Shown here piece by piece: positions 1 to 16,300 of a DNA stretch of 64,000 nt. The notes under the pieces are model-generated. The model did not search any database. It was not told where the DNA came from and worked only from the letters and a program-made list of their open reading frames with translations. The stretch spans positions 45,170,136-45,234,135 of the forward strand of contig OY759220.1 of NCBI GenBank assembly GCA_963662175.1. The letters run 5' to 3'. The translations under genes and the position numbers were made by a program. Position 1 is the stretch's first letter. Each line of letters begins with the position of its first letter. This DNA comes from Aradus depressus (lineage: Eukaryota > Arthropoda > Insecta > Hemiptera > Aradidae).

Positions 1-3000
1 TTTTGTATTTAAAACTAAAATCCCCTTAGGACATAACCAGTCAAATTTCAGCGATATCGGCCAAGGGGAGGGGGCAGTTCCAGGGTGGGGGCTCAATTCA
101 AAAATCCCAATAACTGCCCATATAATGATTGTATCAACATCAAATTTTATATTTTAAACTAAATTCCACTTAGGACATAACCAGTCAAATTTCAGCGATA
201 TCGGCCGAGGGGAGGGGGGAGATCCGGGGTGGGGGCTCAATTCAAAAATCCACAACCCCCCTCCCGTTCCCAATTTTGTGACGTCACACACTTTTTTTTC
301 CTATTTGGCCTTCAAGAATACTATATATGAAATTTCATGACAATCTGACCATTAATTAATGAGTTAGCACTATTTTTATGCTTAGCCCCCCCTTACAACC
401 CCCCCTCCCGTTCAAAATGTTGGGACGCCACATACCCTATTAGTCAATCGGTCTTGGAAAAATGGTACATGTGAAGTTTCATGAATATCCGTCCAGCCGT
501 TTGGGCGTGATGCTGGAACAAACATACAAACAAACCCCGTTTCAGTAAAGAAGTATAGAAGCCGGTGGAAGAGAATGGGTAGATGAGCGAGTCTGAATTT
601 AAAAATCCCTATAACTGCCGATGTAATGAATGTATCAACATCAAATTTCGTATTTCAAATTAACATTCACGGAGGACATAACCAGTCAAATTTCAGCGAT
701 ATCGGCCGAGGGGAGGGGGGAGTTCCGGGGTGGGGGCTCAATTCGAAAATCTTAATAACTGCCGATGTAATGAATGTATCGACATCAAATTTCGTATTTA
801 AAACTAAAATCCACTTAGGACATAACCAGTCTAATTTCAGCGATATCGGCCGAGGGGAGGGGGGAGTTCCGGGGAGGGGGCTCAATTCAAAAATCCACAA
901 CCCTCCTCCCGTTCACAATTTTGTGACGTCACACACTTTTTTTCCTATTTGGCCTTCAAGAATACTATATATGAAATTTCATGACAATCCGACCATTAAT
1001 TAATGAGTTAGCACTATTTTTATGCTTAGCCCCCCCATACAACCCCTCCTCCCGTTCAAAATGGACGCCACATACCCTATTATTCAATCGGTCTTGAAAG
1101 GATGGTACATGTGAAGTTTCATGATTATCCGTCCAGCCGTTTGAGCGTGATGCTGGAACAAACATACAAACAAACCCCGTTTCAGTATAGAAGTATAGAA
1201 GCCGGTGGTAGAGAATGGGTAGATAAGCGAATCTGAATTTAAAAATCCCGATAACTGCCGATGTAATGAATGTATCAACATCAAATTTCGTATTTAAAAC
1301 TAAAATCCACTTAGGACATAACCAGTCAAATTTCAGCGATATCGGCCGAGGGGAGGGGGGAGTTCCCGGGTGGGGGCTCAATTCAAAAATCCACAACCCC
1401 CCTCCCGTTCACAATTTTGTGACGTCACAAACTTTTTTTTCCTATTTGGCCTTCAAGAATACTATATATGAAATTTCATGACAATCCGACCATTAATTAA
1501 TGAGTTAGCACTATTTTTATGCTTCGCCCCCCCTTACAACCCCCCCTCCCGTTCAAAATGTTGGGACGCCACATACCCTATTATTCAATCGGTCTTGAAA
1601 GGATGGTACATGTGAAGTTTCATGAATATCCGTCCAGCCGTTTGGGCGTGATGCTGGAACAAACATACAAACAAACCCCGTTTCAGTAAAGAAGTATAGA
1701 AGCCGGTGGAAGAGAATGGGTAGATGAGCGAGTCTGAATTTAAAAATCCCTATAACTGCCGATGTAATGAATGTATCAACATCAAATTTCGTATTTCAAA
1801 TTAACATTCACGGAGGACATAACCAGTCAAATTTCAGCGATATCGGCCGAGGGGAGGGGGGAGTTCCGGGGTGGGGGCTCAATTCGAAAATCCCAATAAC
1901 TGCCGATGTAATGAATGTATCGACATCAAATTTTGTATTTAAAACTAAAATCCCCTTAGGACATAACCAGTCAAATTTCAGCGATATCGGCCAAGGGGAG
2001 GGGGCAGTTCCAGGGTGGGGGCTCAATTCAAAAATCCCAATAACTGCCCATATAATGATTGTATCAACATCAAATTTTATATTTTAAACTAAATTTCACT
2101 TAGGACATAACCAGTCAAATTTCAGCGATATCGGCCGAGGGGAGGGGGGAGATCCGGGGTGGGGGCTCAATTCAAAAATCCACAACCCCCCTCCCGTTCA
2201 CAATTTTGTGACGTCACACACTTTTTTTTCCTATTTGGCCTTCAAGAATACTATATATGAAATTTCATGACAATCTGACCATTAATTAATGAGTTAGCAC
2301 TATTTTTATGCTTAGCCCCCCCTTACAACCCCCCCTCCCGTTCAAAATGTTGGGACGCCACATACCCTATTAGTCAATCGGTCTTGAAAAAATGGTACAT
2401 GTGAAGTTTCATGAATATCCGTCCAGCCGTTTGGGCGTGATGCTGGAACAAACATACAAACAAACCCCGTTTCAGTAAAGAAGTATAGAAGCCGGTGGAA
2501 GAGAATGGGTAGATGAGCGAGTCTGAATTTAAAAATCCCTATAACTGCCGATGTAATGAATGTATCAACATCAAATTTCGTATTTCAAATTAACATTCAC
2601 GGAGGACATAACCAGTCAAATTTCAGCGATATCGGCCGAGGGGAGGGGGGAGTTCCGGGGTGAGGGCTCAATTCGAAAATCTTAATAACTGCCGATGTAA
2701 TGAATGTATCGACATCAAATTTCGTATTTAAAACTAAAATCCACTTAGGACATAACCAGTCAAATTTCAGCGATATCGGCCGAGGGGAGGGGGGAGTTCC
2801 GGGGAGGGGGCTCAATTCAAAAATCCACAACCCTCCTCCCGTTCACAATTTTGTGACGTCACACACTTTTTTTCCTATTTGGCCTTCAAGAATACTATAT
2901 ATGAAATTTCATGACAATCCGACCATTAATTAATGAGTTAGCACTATTTTTATGCTTAGCCCCCCCATACAACCCCTCCTCCCGTTCAAAATGGACGCCA

Positions 3001-6000
3001 CATACCCTATTATTCAATCGGTCTTGAAAGGATGGTACATGTGAAGTTTCATGATTATCCGTCCAGCCGTTTGAGCGTGATGCTGGAACAAACATACAAA
3101 CAAACCCCGTTTCAGTATAGAAGTATAGAAGCCGGTGGTAGAGAATGGGTAGATAAGCGAATCTGAATTTAAAAATCCCAATAACTGCCGATGTAATGAA
3201 TGTATCAACATCAAATTTCGTATTTAAAATTAACATCCGCGGAGGACATAACCAGTCAAATTTCAGCGATATCGGGAGAGGGGAGTTCCAGAGTGGGGGC
3301 CAAATTCAAAAATCCCAATAACTGCCGATGTAATGAATGTATCGACATCAAATTTTGTATTTAAAACTAAAATCCACTTAGGACATAACCAGTCAAATTT
3401 CAGCGATATCGGCCGAGGGGAGGGGGGAGTTCCGGGGTGGGGGCTCAATTCGAAAATCTTAATAACTGCCGATGTAATGAATGTATCGACATCAAATTTC
3501 GTATTTAAAACAAAAATCCACTTAGGACATAACCAGTCAAATTTCAGCGATATCGGCCGAGGGGAGGGGGGAGTTCCGGGGTGGGGGCTCAATTCAAAAA
3601 TCCACAACCCCCCTCCCGTTCACAATTTTGTGACGTCACACACTTTTTTTTCCTATTTGGCCTTCAAGAATACTATATATGAAATTTCATGACAATCTGA
3701 CCATTAATTAATGAGTTAGCACTATTTTTATGCTTAGCCCCCCCTTACAACCCCCCCTCCCGTTCAAAATGTTGGGACGCCACATACCCTATTATTCAAT
3801 CGGTCTTGAAAGGATGGTACATGTGAAGTTTCATGAATATCCGTCCAGCCGTTTGGGCGTGATGCTGGAACAAACATACAAACAAACCCCGTTTCAGTAA
3901 AGAAGTATAGAAGCCGGTGGAAGAGAATGGGTAGATGAGCGAGTCTGAATTTAAAAATCCCTATAACTGCCGATGTAATGAATGTATCAACATCAAATTT
4001 CGTATTTCAAATTAACATTCACGGAGGACATAACCAGTCAAATTTCAGCGATATCGGCCGAGGGGAGGGGGGAGTTCCGGGGTGGGGGCTCAATTCGAAA
4101 ATCTTAATAACTGCCGATGTAATGAATGTATCGACATCAAATTTCGTATTTAAAACTAAAATCCACTTAGGACATAACCAGTCAAATTTCAGCGATATCG
4201 GCCGAGGGGAGGGGGGAGTTCCGGGGTGGGGGCTCAATTCAAAAATCCACAACCCTCCTCCCGTTCACAATTTTGTGACGTCACACACTTTTTTTCCTAT
4301 TTGGCCTTCAAGAATACTATATATGAAATTTCACGACAATCCGACCATTAATTAATGAGTTAGCACTATTTTTATGCTTAGCCCCCCCATACAACCCCCC
4401 CTCCCGTTCAAAATGGACGCCACATACCCTATTATTCAATCGGTCTTGAAAGGATGGTACATGTGAAGTTTCATGATTATCCGTCCAGCCGTTTGAGCGT
4501 GATGCTGGAACAAACATACAAACAAACCCCGTTTCAGTATAGAAGTATAGAAGCCGGTGGTAGAGAATGGGTAGATAAGCGAATCTGAATTTAAAAATCC
4601 CAATAACTGCCGATGTAATGAATGTATCAACATCAAATTTCGTATTTAAAATTAACATCCGCGGAGGACATAACCAGTCAAATTTCAGCGATATCGGCCG
4701 AGGGGAGAGGGGAGTTCCAGAGTGGGGGCCAAATTCAAAAATCCCAATAACTGCCGATGTAATGAATGTATCGACATCAAATTTTGTATTTAAAACTAAG
4801 ATCCACTTAGGACATAACCAGTCAAATTTCAGCGATATCGGCCGAGAGGAGGGGGGAGTTCCGGGGTGGGGGCTCAATTCGAAAATCTTAATAACTGCCG
4901 ATGTAATGAATGTATAGACATCAAATTTCGTATTTAAAACAAAAATCCACTTAGGACATAACCAGTCAAATTTCAGCGATATCGGCCGAGGGGAGGGGGG
5001 AGTTCCGGGGTGGGGGCTCAATTCAAAAATCCACAACCCCCCTCCCGTTCACAATTTTGTGACGTCACACACTTTTTTTTCCTATTTGGCCTTCAAGAAT
5101 ACTATATATGAAATTTCATGACAATCTGACCATTAATTAATGAGTTAGCACTATTTTTATGCTTAGCCCCCCCTTACAACCCCCCCTCCCGTTCAAAATG
5201 TTGGGACGCCACATACCCTATTATTCAATCGGTCTTGAAAGGATGGTACATGTGAAGTTTCATGAATATCCGTCCAGCCGTTTGGGCGTGATGCTGGAAC
5301 AAACATACAAACAAACCCCGTTTCAGTAAAGAAGTATAGAAGCCGGTGGAAGAGAATGGGTAGATGAGCGAGTCTGAATTTAAAAATCCCTATAACTGCC
5401 GATGTAATGAATGTATCAACATCAAATTTCGTATTTCAAATTAACATTCATGGAGGACATAACCAGTCAAATTTCAGCGATATCGGCCGAGGGGAGGGGG
5501 GAGTTCCGGGGAGGGGGCTCAATTCAAAAATCCACAACCCTCCTCCCGTTCACAATTTTGTGACGTCACACACTTTTTTTCCTATTTGGCCTTCAAGAAT
5601 ACTATATATGAAATTTCATGACAATCCGACCATTAATTAATGAGTTAGCACTATTTTTATGCTTAGCCCCCCCATACAACCCCCCCTCCCGTTCAAAATG
5701 GACGCCACATACCCTATTATTCAATCGGTCTTGAAAGGATGGTACATGTGAAGTTTCATGATTATCCGTCCAGCCGTTTGAGCGTGATGCTGGAACAAAC
5801 ATACAAACAAACCCCGTTTCAGTATAGAAGTATAGAAGCCGGTGGTAGAGAATGGGTAGATAAGCGAATCTGAATTTAAAAATCCCAATAACTGCCGATG
5901 TAATGAATGTATCAACATCAAATTTCGTATTTAAAATTAACATCCGCGGAGGACATAACCAGTCAAATTTCAGCGATATCGGCCGAGGGGAGAGGGGAGT

Positions 6001-9000
6001 TCCAGAGTGGGGGCCAAATTCAAAAATCCCAATAACTGCCGATGTAATGAATGTATCGACATCAAATTTTGTATTTAAAACTAAAATCCACTTAGGACAT
6101 AACCAGTCAAATTTCAGCGATATCGGCCGAGGGGAGGGGGGAGTTCCGGGGTGAGGGCTCAATTCGAAAATCTTAATAACTGCCGATGTAATGAATGTAT
6201 AGACATCAAATTTCGTATTTAAAACAAAAATCCACTTAGGACATAACCAGTCAAATTTCAGCGATATCGGCCGAGGGGAGGGGGGAGTTCCGGGGTGGGG
6301 GCTCAATTCAAAAATCCACAACCCCCCTCCCGTTCACAATTTTGTGACGTCACACACTTTTTTTTCCTATTTGGCCTTCAAGAATACTATATATGAAATT
6401 TCATGACAATCTGACCATTAATTAATGAGTTAGCACTATTTTTATGCTTAGCCCCCCCTTACAACCCCCCCTCCCGTTCAAAATGTTGGGACGCCACATA
6501 CCCTATTATTCAATCGGTCTTGAAAGGATGGTACATGTGAAGTTTCATGAATATCCGTCCAGCCGTTTGGGCGTGATGCTGGAACAAACATACAAACAAA
6601 CCCCGTTTCAGTAAAGAAGTATAGAAGCCGGTGGAAGAGAATGGGTAGATGAGCGAGTCTGAATTTAAAAATCCCTATAACTGCCGATGTAATGAATGTA
6701 TCAACATCAAATTTCGTATTTCAAATTAACATTCATGGAGGACATAACCAGTCAAATTTCAGCGATATCGGCCGAGGGGAGGGGGGAGTTCCGGGGTGGG
6801 GGCTCAATTCGAAAATCTTAATAACTGCCGATGTAATGAATGTATCGACATCAAATTTCGTATTTAAAACAAAAATCCACTTAGGACATAACCAGTCAAA
6901 TTTCAGCGATATCGGCCGAGGGGAGGGGGGAGTTCCGGGGAGGGGGCTCAATTCAAAAATCCACAACCCTCCTCCCGTTCACAATTTTGTGACGTCACAC
7001 ACTTTTTTTCCTATTTGGCCTTCAAGAATACTATATATGAAATTTCATGACAATCCGACCATTAATTAATGAGTTAGCACTATTTTTATGCTTAGCCCCC
7101 CCATACAACCCCCCCTCCCGTTCAAAATGGACGCCACATACCCTATTATTCAATCGGTCTTGAAAGGATGGTACATGTGAAGTTTCATGATTATCCGTCC
7201 AGCCGTTTGAGCGTGATGCTGGAACAAACATACAAACAAACCCCGTTTCAGTATAGAAGTATAGAAGCCGGTGGTAGAGAATGGGTAGATAAGCGAATCT
7301 GAATTTAAAAATCCCAATAACTGCCGATGTAATGAATGTATCAACATCAAATTTCGTATTTAAAATTAACATCCGCGGAGGACATAACCAGTCAAATTTC
7401 AGCGATATCGGCCGAGGGGAGAGGGGAGTTCCAGAGTGGGGGCCAAATTCAAAAATCCCAATAACTGCCGATGTAATGAATGTATCGACATCAAATTTTG
7501 TATTTAAAACTAAAATCCACTTAGGACATAACCAGTCAAATTTCAGCGATATCGGCCGAGGGGAGGGGGGAGTTCCGGGGTGAGGGCTCAATTCGAAAAT
7601 CTTAATAACTGCCGATGTAATGAATGTATAGACATCAAATTTCGTATTTAAAACAAAAATCCACTTAGGACATAACCAGTCAAATTTCAGCGATATCGGC
7701 CGAGGGGAGGGGGGAGTTCCGGGGTGGGGGCTCAATTCAAAAATCCACAACCCCCCTCCCGTTCACAATTTTGTGACGTCACACACTTTTTTTTCCTATT
7801 TGGCCTTCAAGAATACTATATATGAAATTTCATGACAATCTGACCATTAATTAATGAGTTAGCACTATTTTTATGCTTAGCCCCCCCTTACAACCCCCCC
7901 TCCCGTTCAAAATGTTGGGACGCCACATACCCTATTAGTCAATCGGTCTTGAAAAAATGGTACATGTGAAGTTTCATGAATATCCGTCCAGCCGTTTGGG
8001 CGTGATGCTGGAACAAACATACAAACAAACCCCGTTTCAGTAAAGAAGTATAGAAGCCGGTGGAAGAGAATGGGTAGATGAGCGAGTCTGAATTTAAAAA
8101 TCCCTATAACTGCCGATGTAATGAATGTATCAACATCAAATTTCGTATTTCAAATTAACATTCACGGAGGACATAACCAGTCAAATTTCAGCGATATCGG
8201 CCGAGGGGAGGGGGGAGTTCCGGGGTGGGGGCTCAATTCGAAAATCTTAATAACTGCCGATGTAATGAATGTATCGACATCAAATTTCGTATTTAATACT
8301 AAAATCCACTTAGGACATAACCTGTCAAATTTCAGCGATATCGGCCGAGGGGAGGGGGGAGTTCCGGGGTGGGGGCTCAATTCGAAAATCCACAACCCCC
8401 CTCCCGTTCACAATTTTGTGACGACACACATTTTATTTTCCTATTTGGCCTTCAAGAATACTATATATGAAATTTCATGACAATCCGACCATTAATTAAT
8501 GAGTTAGCACTATATTTATGCTTAGCCCCCCCTTACAACCCCCCCTCCCGTTTGAAATTTTGGAACGCCACATGGCCTATTATTCAATCGGTCTTGAAAG
8601 GATGCTACATGTGAAGTTTCATGAATATCCGCCCAGCCGTTTGAGCGTGATGCTGGAACAAACATACAAACAAACCCCGTTTCAGTATGGAAGTATAGAA
8701 GCCGGTGGTTGAGAATGGGTAGATAAGCGAATCTGAATTAAAAAATCCCAATAACTGCCGATGTAATGAATGTATCAACATCAAATTTCGTATTTAAAAT
8801 TAACATCCGCGGAGGACATAACCAGTCAAATTTCAGCGATATCGGCCGAGGGGAGGGGGGAGTTCCGGAGTGGGGGCTCAATTCAAAAATCCCAATAATT
8901 GCCGATGTAATGAATGTATCGACATCAAATTTTGTATTCAAAACTAAAATCCACTTAGGACATAACCAGTCAAATTTCAGCGATATCGGACAGGGGGAGG

Positions 9001-10386
9001 GGAGAGGTCCGGGGTGGGGGCTCAATTCAAAAATCCCAATAACTGCCCATATAATGATTGTATCAACATCAAATTTTATATTTTAAACTAAATTCCACTT
9101 AGGACATAACCAGTCAAATTTCAGCGATATCGGCCGAGGGGAGGGGGGAGTTCCGGGGTGGGGGCTCAATTCAAAAATCCCAATAACTGCCGATGTAATG
9201 AATGTATCGACATCAAATTTCGTAATTAAAAACTAAAATCCACGTAGGACATAACCAGTCAAATTTCAGCGATATCGGCCGAGGGGAGGAGGGAGTTTCG
9301 GGTAGGGGGCTCAATTCAAAAATCCACAACCCCCCTCCCGTTCACAATTTTGTGACGTCACACACTTTGTTTTCCTATTTGGCCTTCAAGAATACTACAT
9401 ATGAAATTTCATGAAAATCCGACCATTAATTAATGAGTTAGCACTATATTTATGCTTAGCCCCCCCTTACAACCCCCCCTCCCGTTTGAAATTTTGGAAC
9501 GCCACATAGCCTATTATTCAATCGGTCTTGAAAGGATGCTACATGTGAAGTTTCATGAATATCCGTCCAGCCGTTTGAGCGTGATGCTGGAACAAACATA
9601 CAAACAAACCCCGTTTCAGTATGGAAGTATAGAAGCCGGTGGTAGAGAATGGGTAGATAAGAGAATCTGAATTTAAAAATCCCAATAACTGCCGATGTAA
9701 TGAATGTATCAACATCAAATTTCGTATTTAAAATTAACATCCGCGGAGGACATAACCAGTCAAATTTCAGCGATATCGGCCGAGGGGAGGGGGGAGTTCC
9801 GGGGTGGGGGCTCAATTCAAAAATCCCAATAACTGCCGATGTAATGAATGTATCGACATCAAATTTTGTATTCAAAACTAAAATCCACTTAGGACATAAC
9901 CAGTCAAATTTCAGCGATATCGGCCAGGGGGAGGGGAGAGGTCCGGGGTGGGGGCTCAATTCAAAAATCCCAATAACTGCCCATATAATGATTGTATCAA
10001 CATCAAATTTTATATTTTAAACTAAATTCCACTTAGGACATAACCAGTCAAATTTCAGCGATATCGGCCGAGGGGAGGGGGGAGATCCGGGGTGGGGGCT
10101 CAATTCAAAAATCCTAATAACTGCCGATGTAATGAATGTATCGACATCAAATTTCGTAATTAAAAACTAAAATCCACGTAGGACATAACCAGTCAAATTT
10201 CAGCGATATCGGCCGAGGGGAGGAGGGAGTTTCGGGTAGGGGGCTCAATTCAAAAATCCACAACCCCCCTCCCGTTCACAATTTTGTGACGTCACACACT
10301 TTTTTTTTCCTATTTGGCCTTCAAGAATACTACATATGAAATTTCATGAAAATCCGACCATTAATTAATGAGTTAGCACTATATTT

Positions 10387-13300
10387 ATGCTTAGCCCCCC
10401 CTTACAACCCCCCCTCCCGTTTGAAATTTTGGAACGCCACATGGCCTATTATTCAATCGGTCTTGAAAGGATGCTACATGTGAAGTTTCATGAATATCCG
10501 CCCAGCCGTTTGAGCGTGATGCTGGAACAAACATACAAACAAACCCCGTTTCAGTATGGAAGTATAGAAGCCGGTGGTTGAGAATGGGTAGATAAGCGAA
10601 TCTGAATTAAAAAATCCCAATAACTGCCGATGTAATGAATGTATCAACATCAAATTTCGTATTTAAAATTAACATCCGCGGAGGACATAACCAGTCAAAT
10701 TTCAGCGATATCGGCCGAGGGGAGGGGGGAGTTCCGGAGTGGGGGCTCAATTCAAAAATCCCAATAATTGCCGATGTAATGAATGTATCGACATCAAATT
10801 TTGTATTCAAAACTAAAATCCACTTAGGACATAACCAGTCAAATTTCAGCGATATCGGACAGGGGGAGGGGAGAGGTCCGGGGTGGGGGCTCAATTCAAA
10901 AATCCCAATAACTGCCCATATAATGATTGTATCAACATCAAATTTTATATTTTAAACTAAATTCCACTTAGGACATAACCAGTCAAATTTCAGCGATATC
11001 GGCCGAGGGGAGGGGGGAGTTCCGGGGTGGGGGCTCAATTCAAAAATCCCAATAACTGCCGATGTAATGAATGTATCGACATCAAATTTCGTAATTAAAA
11101 ACTAAAATCCACGTAGGACATAACCAGTCAAATTTCAGCGATATCGGCCGAGGGGAGGAGGGAGTTTCGGGTAGGGGGCTCAATTCAAAAATCCACAACC
11201 CCCCTCCCGTTCACAATTTTGTGACGTCACACACTTTGTTTTCCTATTTGGCCTTCAAGAATACTACATATGAAATTTCATGAAAATCCGACCATTAATT
11301 AATGAGTTAGCACTATATTTATGCTTAGCCCCCCCTTACAACCCCCCCTCCCGTTTGAAATTTTGGAACGCCACATAGCCTATTATTCAATCGGTCTTGA
11401 AAGGATGCTACATGTGAAGTTTCATGAATATCCGTCCAGCCGTTTGAGCGTGATGCTGGAACAAACATACAAACAAACCCCGTTTCAGTATGGAAGTATA
11501 GAAGCCGGTGGTAGAGAATGGGTAGATAAGAGAATCTGAATTTAAAAATCCCAATAACTGCCGATGTAATGAATGTATCAACATCAAATTTCGTATTTAA
11601 AATTAACATCCGCGGAGGACATAACCAGTCAAATTTCAGCGATATCGGCCGAGGGGAGGGGGGAGTTCCGGGGTGGGGGCTCAATTCAAAAATCCCAATA
11701 ACTGCCGATGTAATGAATGTATCGACATCAAATTTTGTATTCAAAACTAAAATCCACTTAGGACATAACCAGTCAAATTTCAGCGATATCGGCCAGGGGG
11801 AGGGGAGAGGTCCGGGGTGGGGGCTCAATTCAAAAATCCCAATAACTGCCCATATAATGATTGTATCAACATCAAATTTTATATTTTAAACTAAATTCCA
11901 CTTAGGACATAACCAGTCAAATTTCAGCGATATCGGCCGAGGGGAGGGGGGAGATCCGGGGTGGGGGCTCAATTCAAAAATCCTAATAACTGCCGATGTA
12001 ATGAATGTATCGACATCAAATTTCGTAATTAAAAACTAAAATCCACGTAGGACATAACCAGTCAAATTTCAGCGATATCGGCCGAGGGGAGGAGGGAGTT
12101 TCGGGTAGGGGGCTCAATTCAAAAATCCACAACCCCCCTCCCGTTCACAATTTTGTGACGTCACACACTTTTTTTTTCCTATTTGGCCTTCAAGAATACT
12201 ACATATGAAATTTCATGAAAATCCGACCATTAATTAATGAGTTAGCACTATATTTATGCTTAGCCCCCCCTTACAACCCCCCCTCCCGTTTGAAATTTTG
12301 GAACGCCACATAGCCTATTATTCAATCGGTCTTGAAAGGATGCTACATGTGAAGTTTCATGAATATCCGTCCAGCCGTTTGAGCGTGATGCTGGAACAAA
12401 CATACAAACAAACCCCGTTTCAGTATGGAAGTATAGAAGCCGGTGGTAGAGAATGTGTAGATAAGCGAATCTGAATTTTAAAATCCCAATAACTGCCGAT
12501 GTAATGAATGTATCAACATCAAATTTCGTATTTAAAATTAACATCCGCGGAGGACATAACCAGCCAAATTTCAGCGATATCGGCCGAGGGGAGGGGGGAG
12601 TTCCGGGGTGGGGGCTCATTTCAAAAATCCCAATAACTGCCGATGTGATGAATGTATCGACATCAAATTTCGTATTTAAAACAAAAATCCACTTAGGACA
12701 TAACCAGTCGAATTTCAGCGATATCGGCCGAGGGGAGGGGGGAGTTCCGGGGAGGGGGCTCAATTCAAAAATCCACAACCCTCCTCCCGTTCACAATTTT
12801 GTGACGTCACACACTTTTTTTCCTATTTGGCCTTCAAGAATACTATATATGAAATTTCATGACAATCCGACCATTAATTAATGAGTTAGCACTATTTTTA
12901 TGCTTAGCCCCCCCATACAACCCCCCCTCCCGTTCAAAATGGACGCCACATACCCTATTATTCAATCGGTCTTGAAAGGATGGTACATGTGAAGTTTCAT
13001 GATTATCCGTCCAGCCGTTTGAGCGTGATGCTGGAACAAACATACAAACAAACCCCGTTTCAGTATAGAAGTATAGAAGCCGGTGGTAGAGAATGGGTAG
13101 ATAAGCGAATCTGAATTTAAAAATCCCAATAACTGCCGATGTAATGAATGTATCAACATCAAATTTCGTATTTAAAATTAACATCCGCGGAGGACATAAC
13201 CAGTCAAATTTCAGCGATATCGGCCGAGGGGAGGGGGGAGTTCCGGAGTGGGGGCTCAATTCAAAAATCCCAATAATTGCCGATGTAATGAATGTATCGA

Positions 13301-16300
13301 CATCAAATTTTGTATTTAAAACTAAAATCCACTTAGGACATAACCAGTCAAATTTCAGCGATATCGGCCGAGGGGAGGGGGGAGTTCCGGGGTGAGGGCT
13401 CAATTCGAAAATCTTAATAACTGCCGATGTAATGAATGTATAGACATCAAATTTCGTATTTAAAACAAAAATCCACTTAGGACATAACCAGTCAAATTTC
13501 AGCGATATCGGCCGAGGGGAGGGGGGAGTTCCGGGGTGGGGGCTCAATTCAAAAATCCACAACCCCCCTCCCGTTCACAATTTTGTGACGTCACACACTT
13601 TTTTTTCCTATTTGGCCTTCAAGAATACTATATATGAAATTTCATGACAATCTGACCATTAATTAATGAGTTAGCACTATTTTTATGCTTAGCCCCCCCT
13701 TACAACCCCCCCTCCCGTTCAAAATGTTGGGACGCCACATACCCTATTAGTCAATCGGTCTTGAAAAAATGGTACATGTGAAGTTTCATGAATATCCGTC
13801 CAGCCGTTTGGGCGTGATGCTGGAACAAACATACAAACAAACCCCGTTTCAGTAAAGAAGTATAGAAGCCGGTGGAAGAGAATGGGTAGATGAGCGAGTC
13901 TGAATTTAAAAATCCCTATAACTGCCGATGTAATGAATGTATCAACATCAAATTTCGTATTTCAAATTAACATTCACGGAGGACATAACCAGTCAAATTT
14001 CAGCGATATCGGCCGAGGGGAGGGGGGAGTTCCGGGGTGGGGGCTCAATTCGAAAATCTTAATAACTGCCGATGTAATGAATGTATCGACATCAAATTTC
14101 GTATTTAATACTAAAATCCACTTAGGACATAACCTGTCAAATTTCAGCGATATCGGCCGAGGGGAGGGGGGAGTTCCGGGGTGGGGGCTCAATTCGAAAA
14201 TCCACAACCCCCCTCCCGTTCACAATTTTGTGACGACACACATTTTATTTTCCTATTTGGCCTTCAAGAATACTATATATGAAATTTCATGACAATCCGA
14301 CCATTAATTAATGAGTTAGCACTATATTTATGCTTAGCCCCCCCTTACAACCCCCCCTCCCGTTTGAAATTTTGGAACGCCACATGGCCTATTATTCAAT
14401 CGGTCTTGAAAGGATGCTACATGTGAAGTTTCATGAATATCCGCCCAGCCGTTTGAGCGTGATGCTGGAACAAACATACAAACAAACCCCGTTTCAGTAT
14501 GGAAGTATAGAAGCCGGTGGTTGAGAATGGGTAGATAAGCGAATCTGAATTAAAAAATCCCAATAACTGCCGATGTAATGAATGTATCAACATCAAATTT
14601 CGTATTTAAAATTAACATCCGCGGAGGACATAACCAGTCAAATTTCAGCGATATCGGCCGAGGGGAGGGGGGAGTTCCGGAGTGGGGGCTCAATTCAAAA
14701 ATCCCAATAATTGCCGATGTAATGAATGTATCGACATCAAATTTTGTATTCAAAACTAAAATCCACTTAGGACATAACCAGTCAAATTTCAGCGATATCG
14801 GACAGGGGGAGGGGAGAGGTCCGGGGTGGGGGCTCAATTCAAAAATCCCAATAACTGCCCATATAATGATTGTATCAACATCAAATTTTATATTTTAAAC
14901 TAAATTCCACTTAGGACATAACCAGTCAAATTTCAGCGATATCGGCCGAGGGGAGGGGGGAGTTCCGGGGTGGGGGCTCAATTCAAAAATCCCAATAACT
15001 GCCGATGTAATGAATGTATCGACATCAAATTTCGTAATTAAAAACTAAAATCCACGTAGGACATAACCAGTCAAATTTCAGCGATATCGGCCGAGGGGAG
15101 GAGGGAGTTTCGGGTAGGGGGCTCAATTCAAAAATCCACAACCCCCCTCCCGTTCACAATTTTGTGACGTCACACACTTTGTTTTCCTATTTGGCCTTCA
15201 AGAATACTACATATGAAATTTCATGAAAATCCGACCATTAATTAATGAGTTAGCACTATATTTATGCTTAGCCCCCCCTTACAACCCCCCCTCCCGTTTG
15301 AAATTTTGGAACGCCACATAGCCTATTATTCAATCGGTCTTGAAAGGATGCTACATGTGAAGTTTCATGAATATCCGTCCAGCCGTTTGAGCGTGATGCT
15401 GGAACAAACATACAAACAAACCCCGTTTCAGTATGGAAGTATAGAAGCCGGTGGTAGAGAATGGGTAGATAAGAGAATCTGAATTTAAAAATCCCAATAA
15501 CTGCCGATGTAATGAATGTATCAACATCAAATTTCGTATTTAAAATTAACATCCGCGGAGGACATAACCAGTCAAATTTCAGCGATATCGGCCGAGGGGA
15601 GGGGGGAGTTCCGGGGTGGGGGCTCAATTCAAAAATCCCAATAACTGCCGATGTAATGAATGTATCGACATCAAATTTTGTATTCAAAACTAAAATCCAC
15701 TTAGGACATAACCAGTCAAATTTCAGCGATATCGGCCAGGGGGAGGGGAGAGGTCCGGGGTGGGGGCTCAATTCAAAAATCCCAATAACTGCCCATATAA
15801 TGATTGTATCAACATCAAATTTTATATTTTAAACTAAATTCCACTTAGGACATAACCAGTCAAATTTCAGCGATATCGGCCGAGGGGAGGGGGGAGATCC
15901 GGGGTGGGGGCTCAATTCAAAAATCCTAATAACTGCCGATGTAATGAATGTATCGACATCAAATTTCGTAATTAAAAACTAAAATCCACGTAGGACATAA
16001 CCAGTCAAATTTCAGCGATATCGGCCGAGGGGAGGAGGGAGTTTCGGGTAGGGGGCTCAATTCAAAAATCCACAACCCCCCTCCCGTTCACAATTTTGTG
16101 ACGTCACACACTTTTTTTTTCCTATTTGGCCTTCAAGAATACTACATATGAAATTTCATGAAAATCCGACCATTAATTAATGAGTTAGCACTATATTTAT
16201 GCTTAGCCCCCCCTTACAACCCCCCCTCCCGTTTGAAATTTTGGAACGCCACATAGCCTATTATTCAATCGGTCTTGAAAGGATGCTACATGTGAAGTTT

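Noticed and set aside
4317..5036. 239-codon minus-strand frame in the satellite (also at 5602, 7031, 12843, 16786, 20729)
   Set aside because: It repeats with the modules, overlaps plus-strand frames equally open, and has no recognisable domain. Treated as a by-product of 3-divisible repeat lengths.
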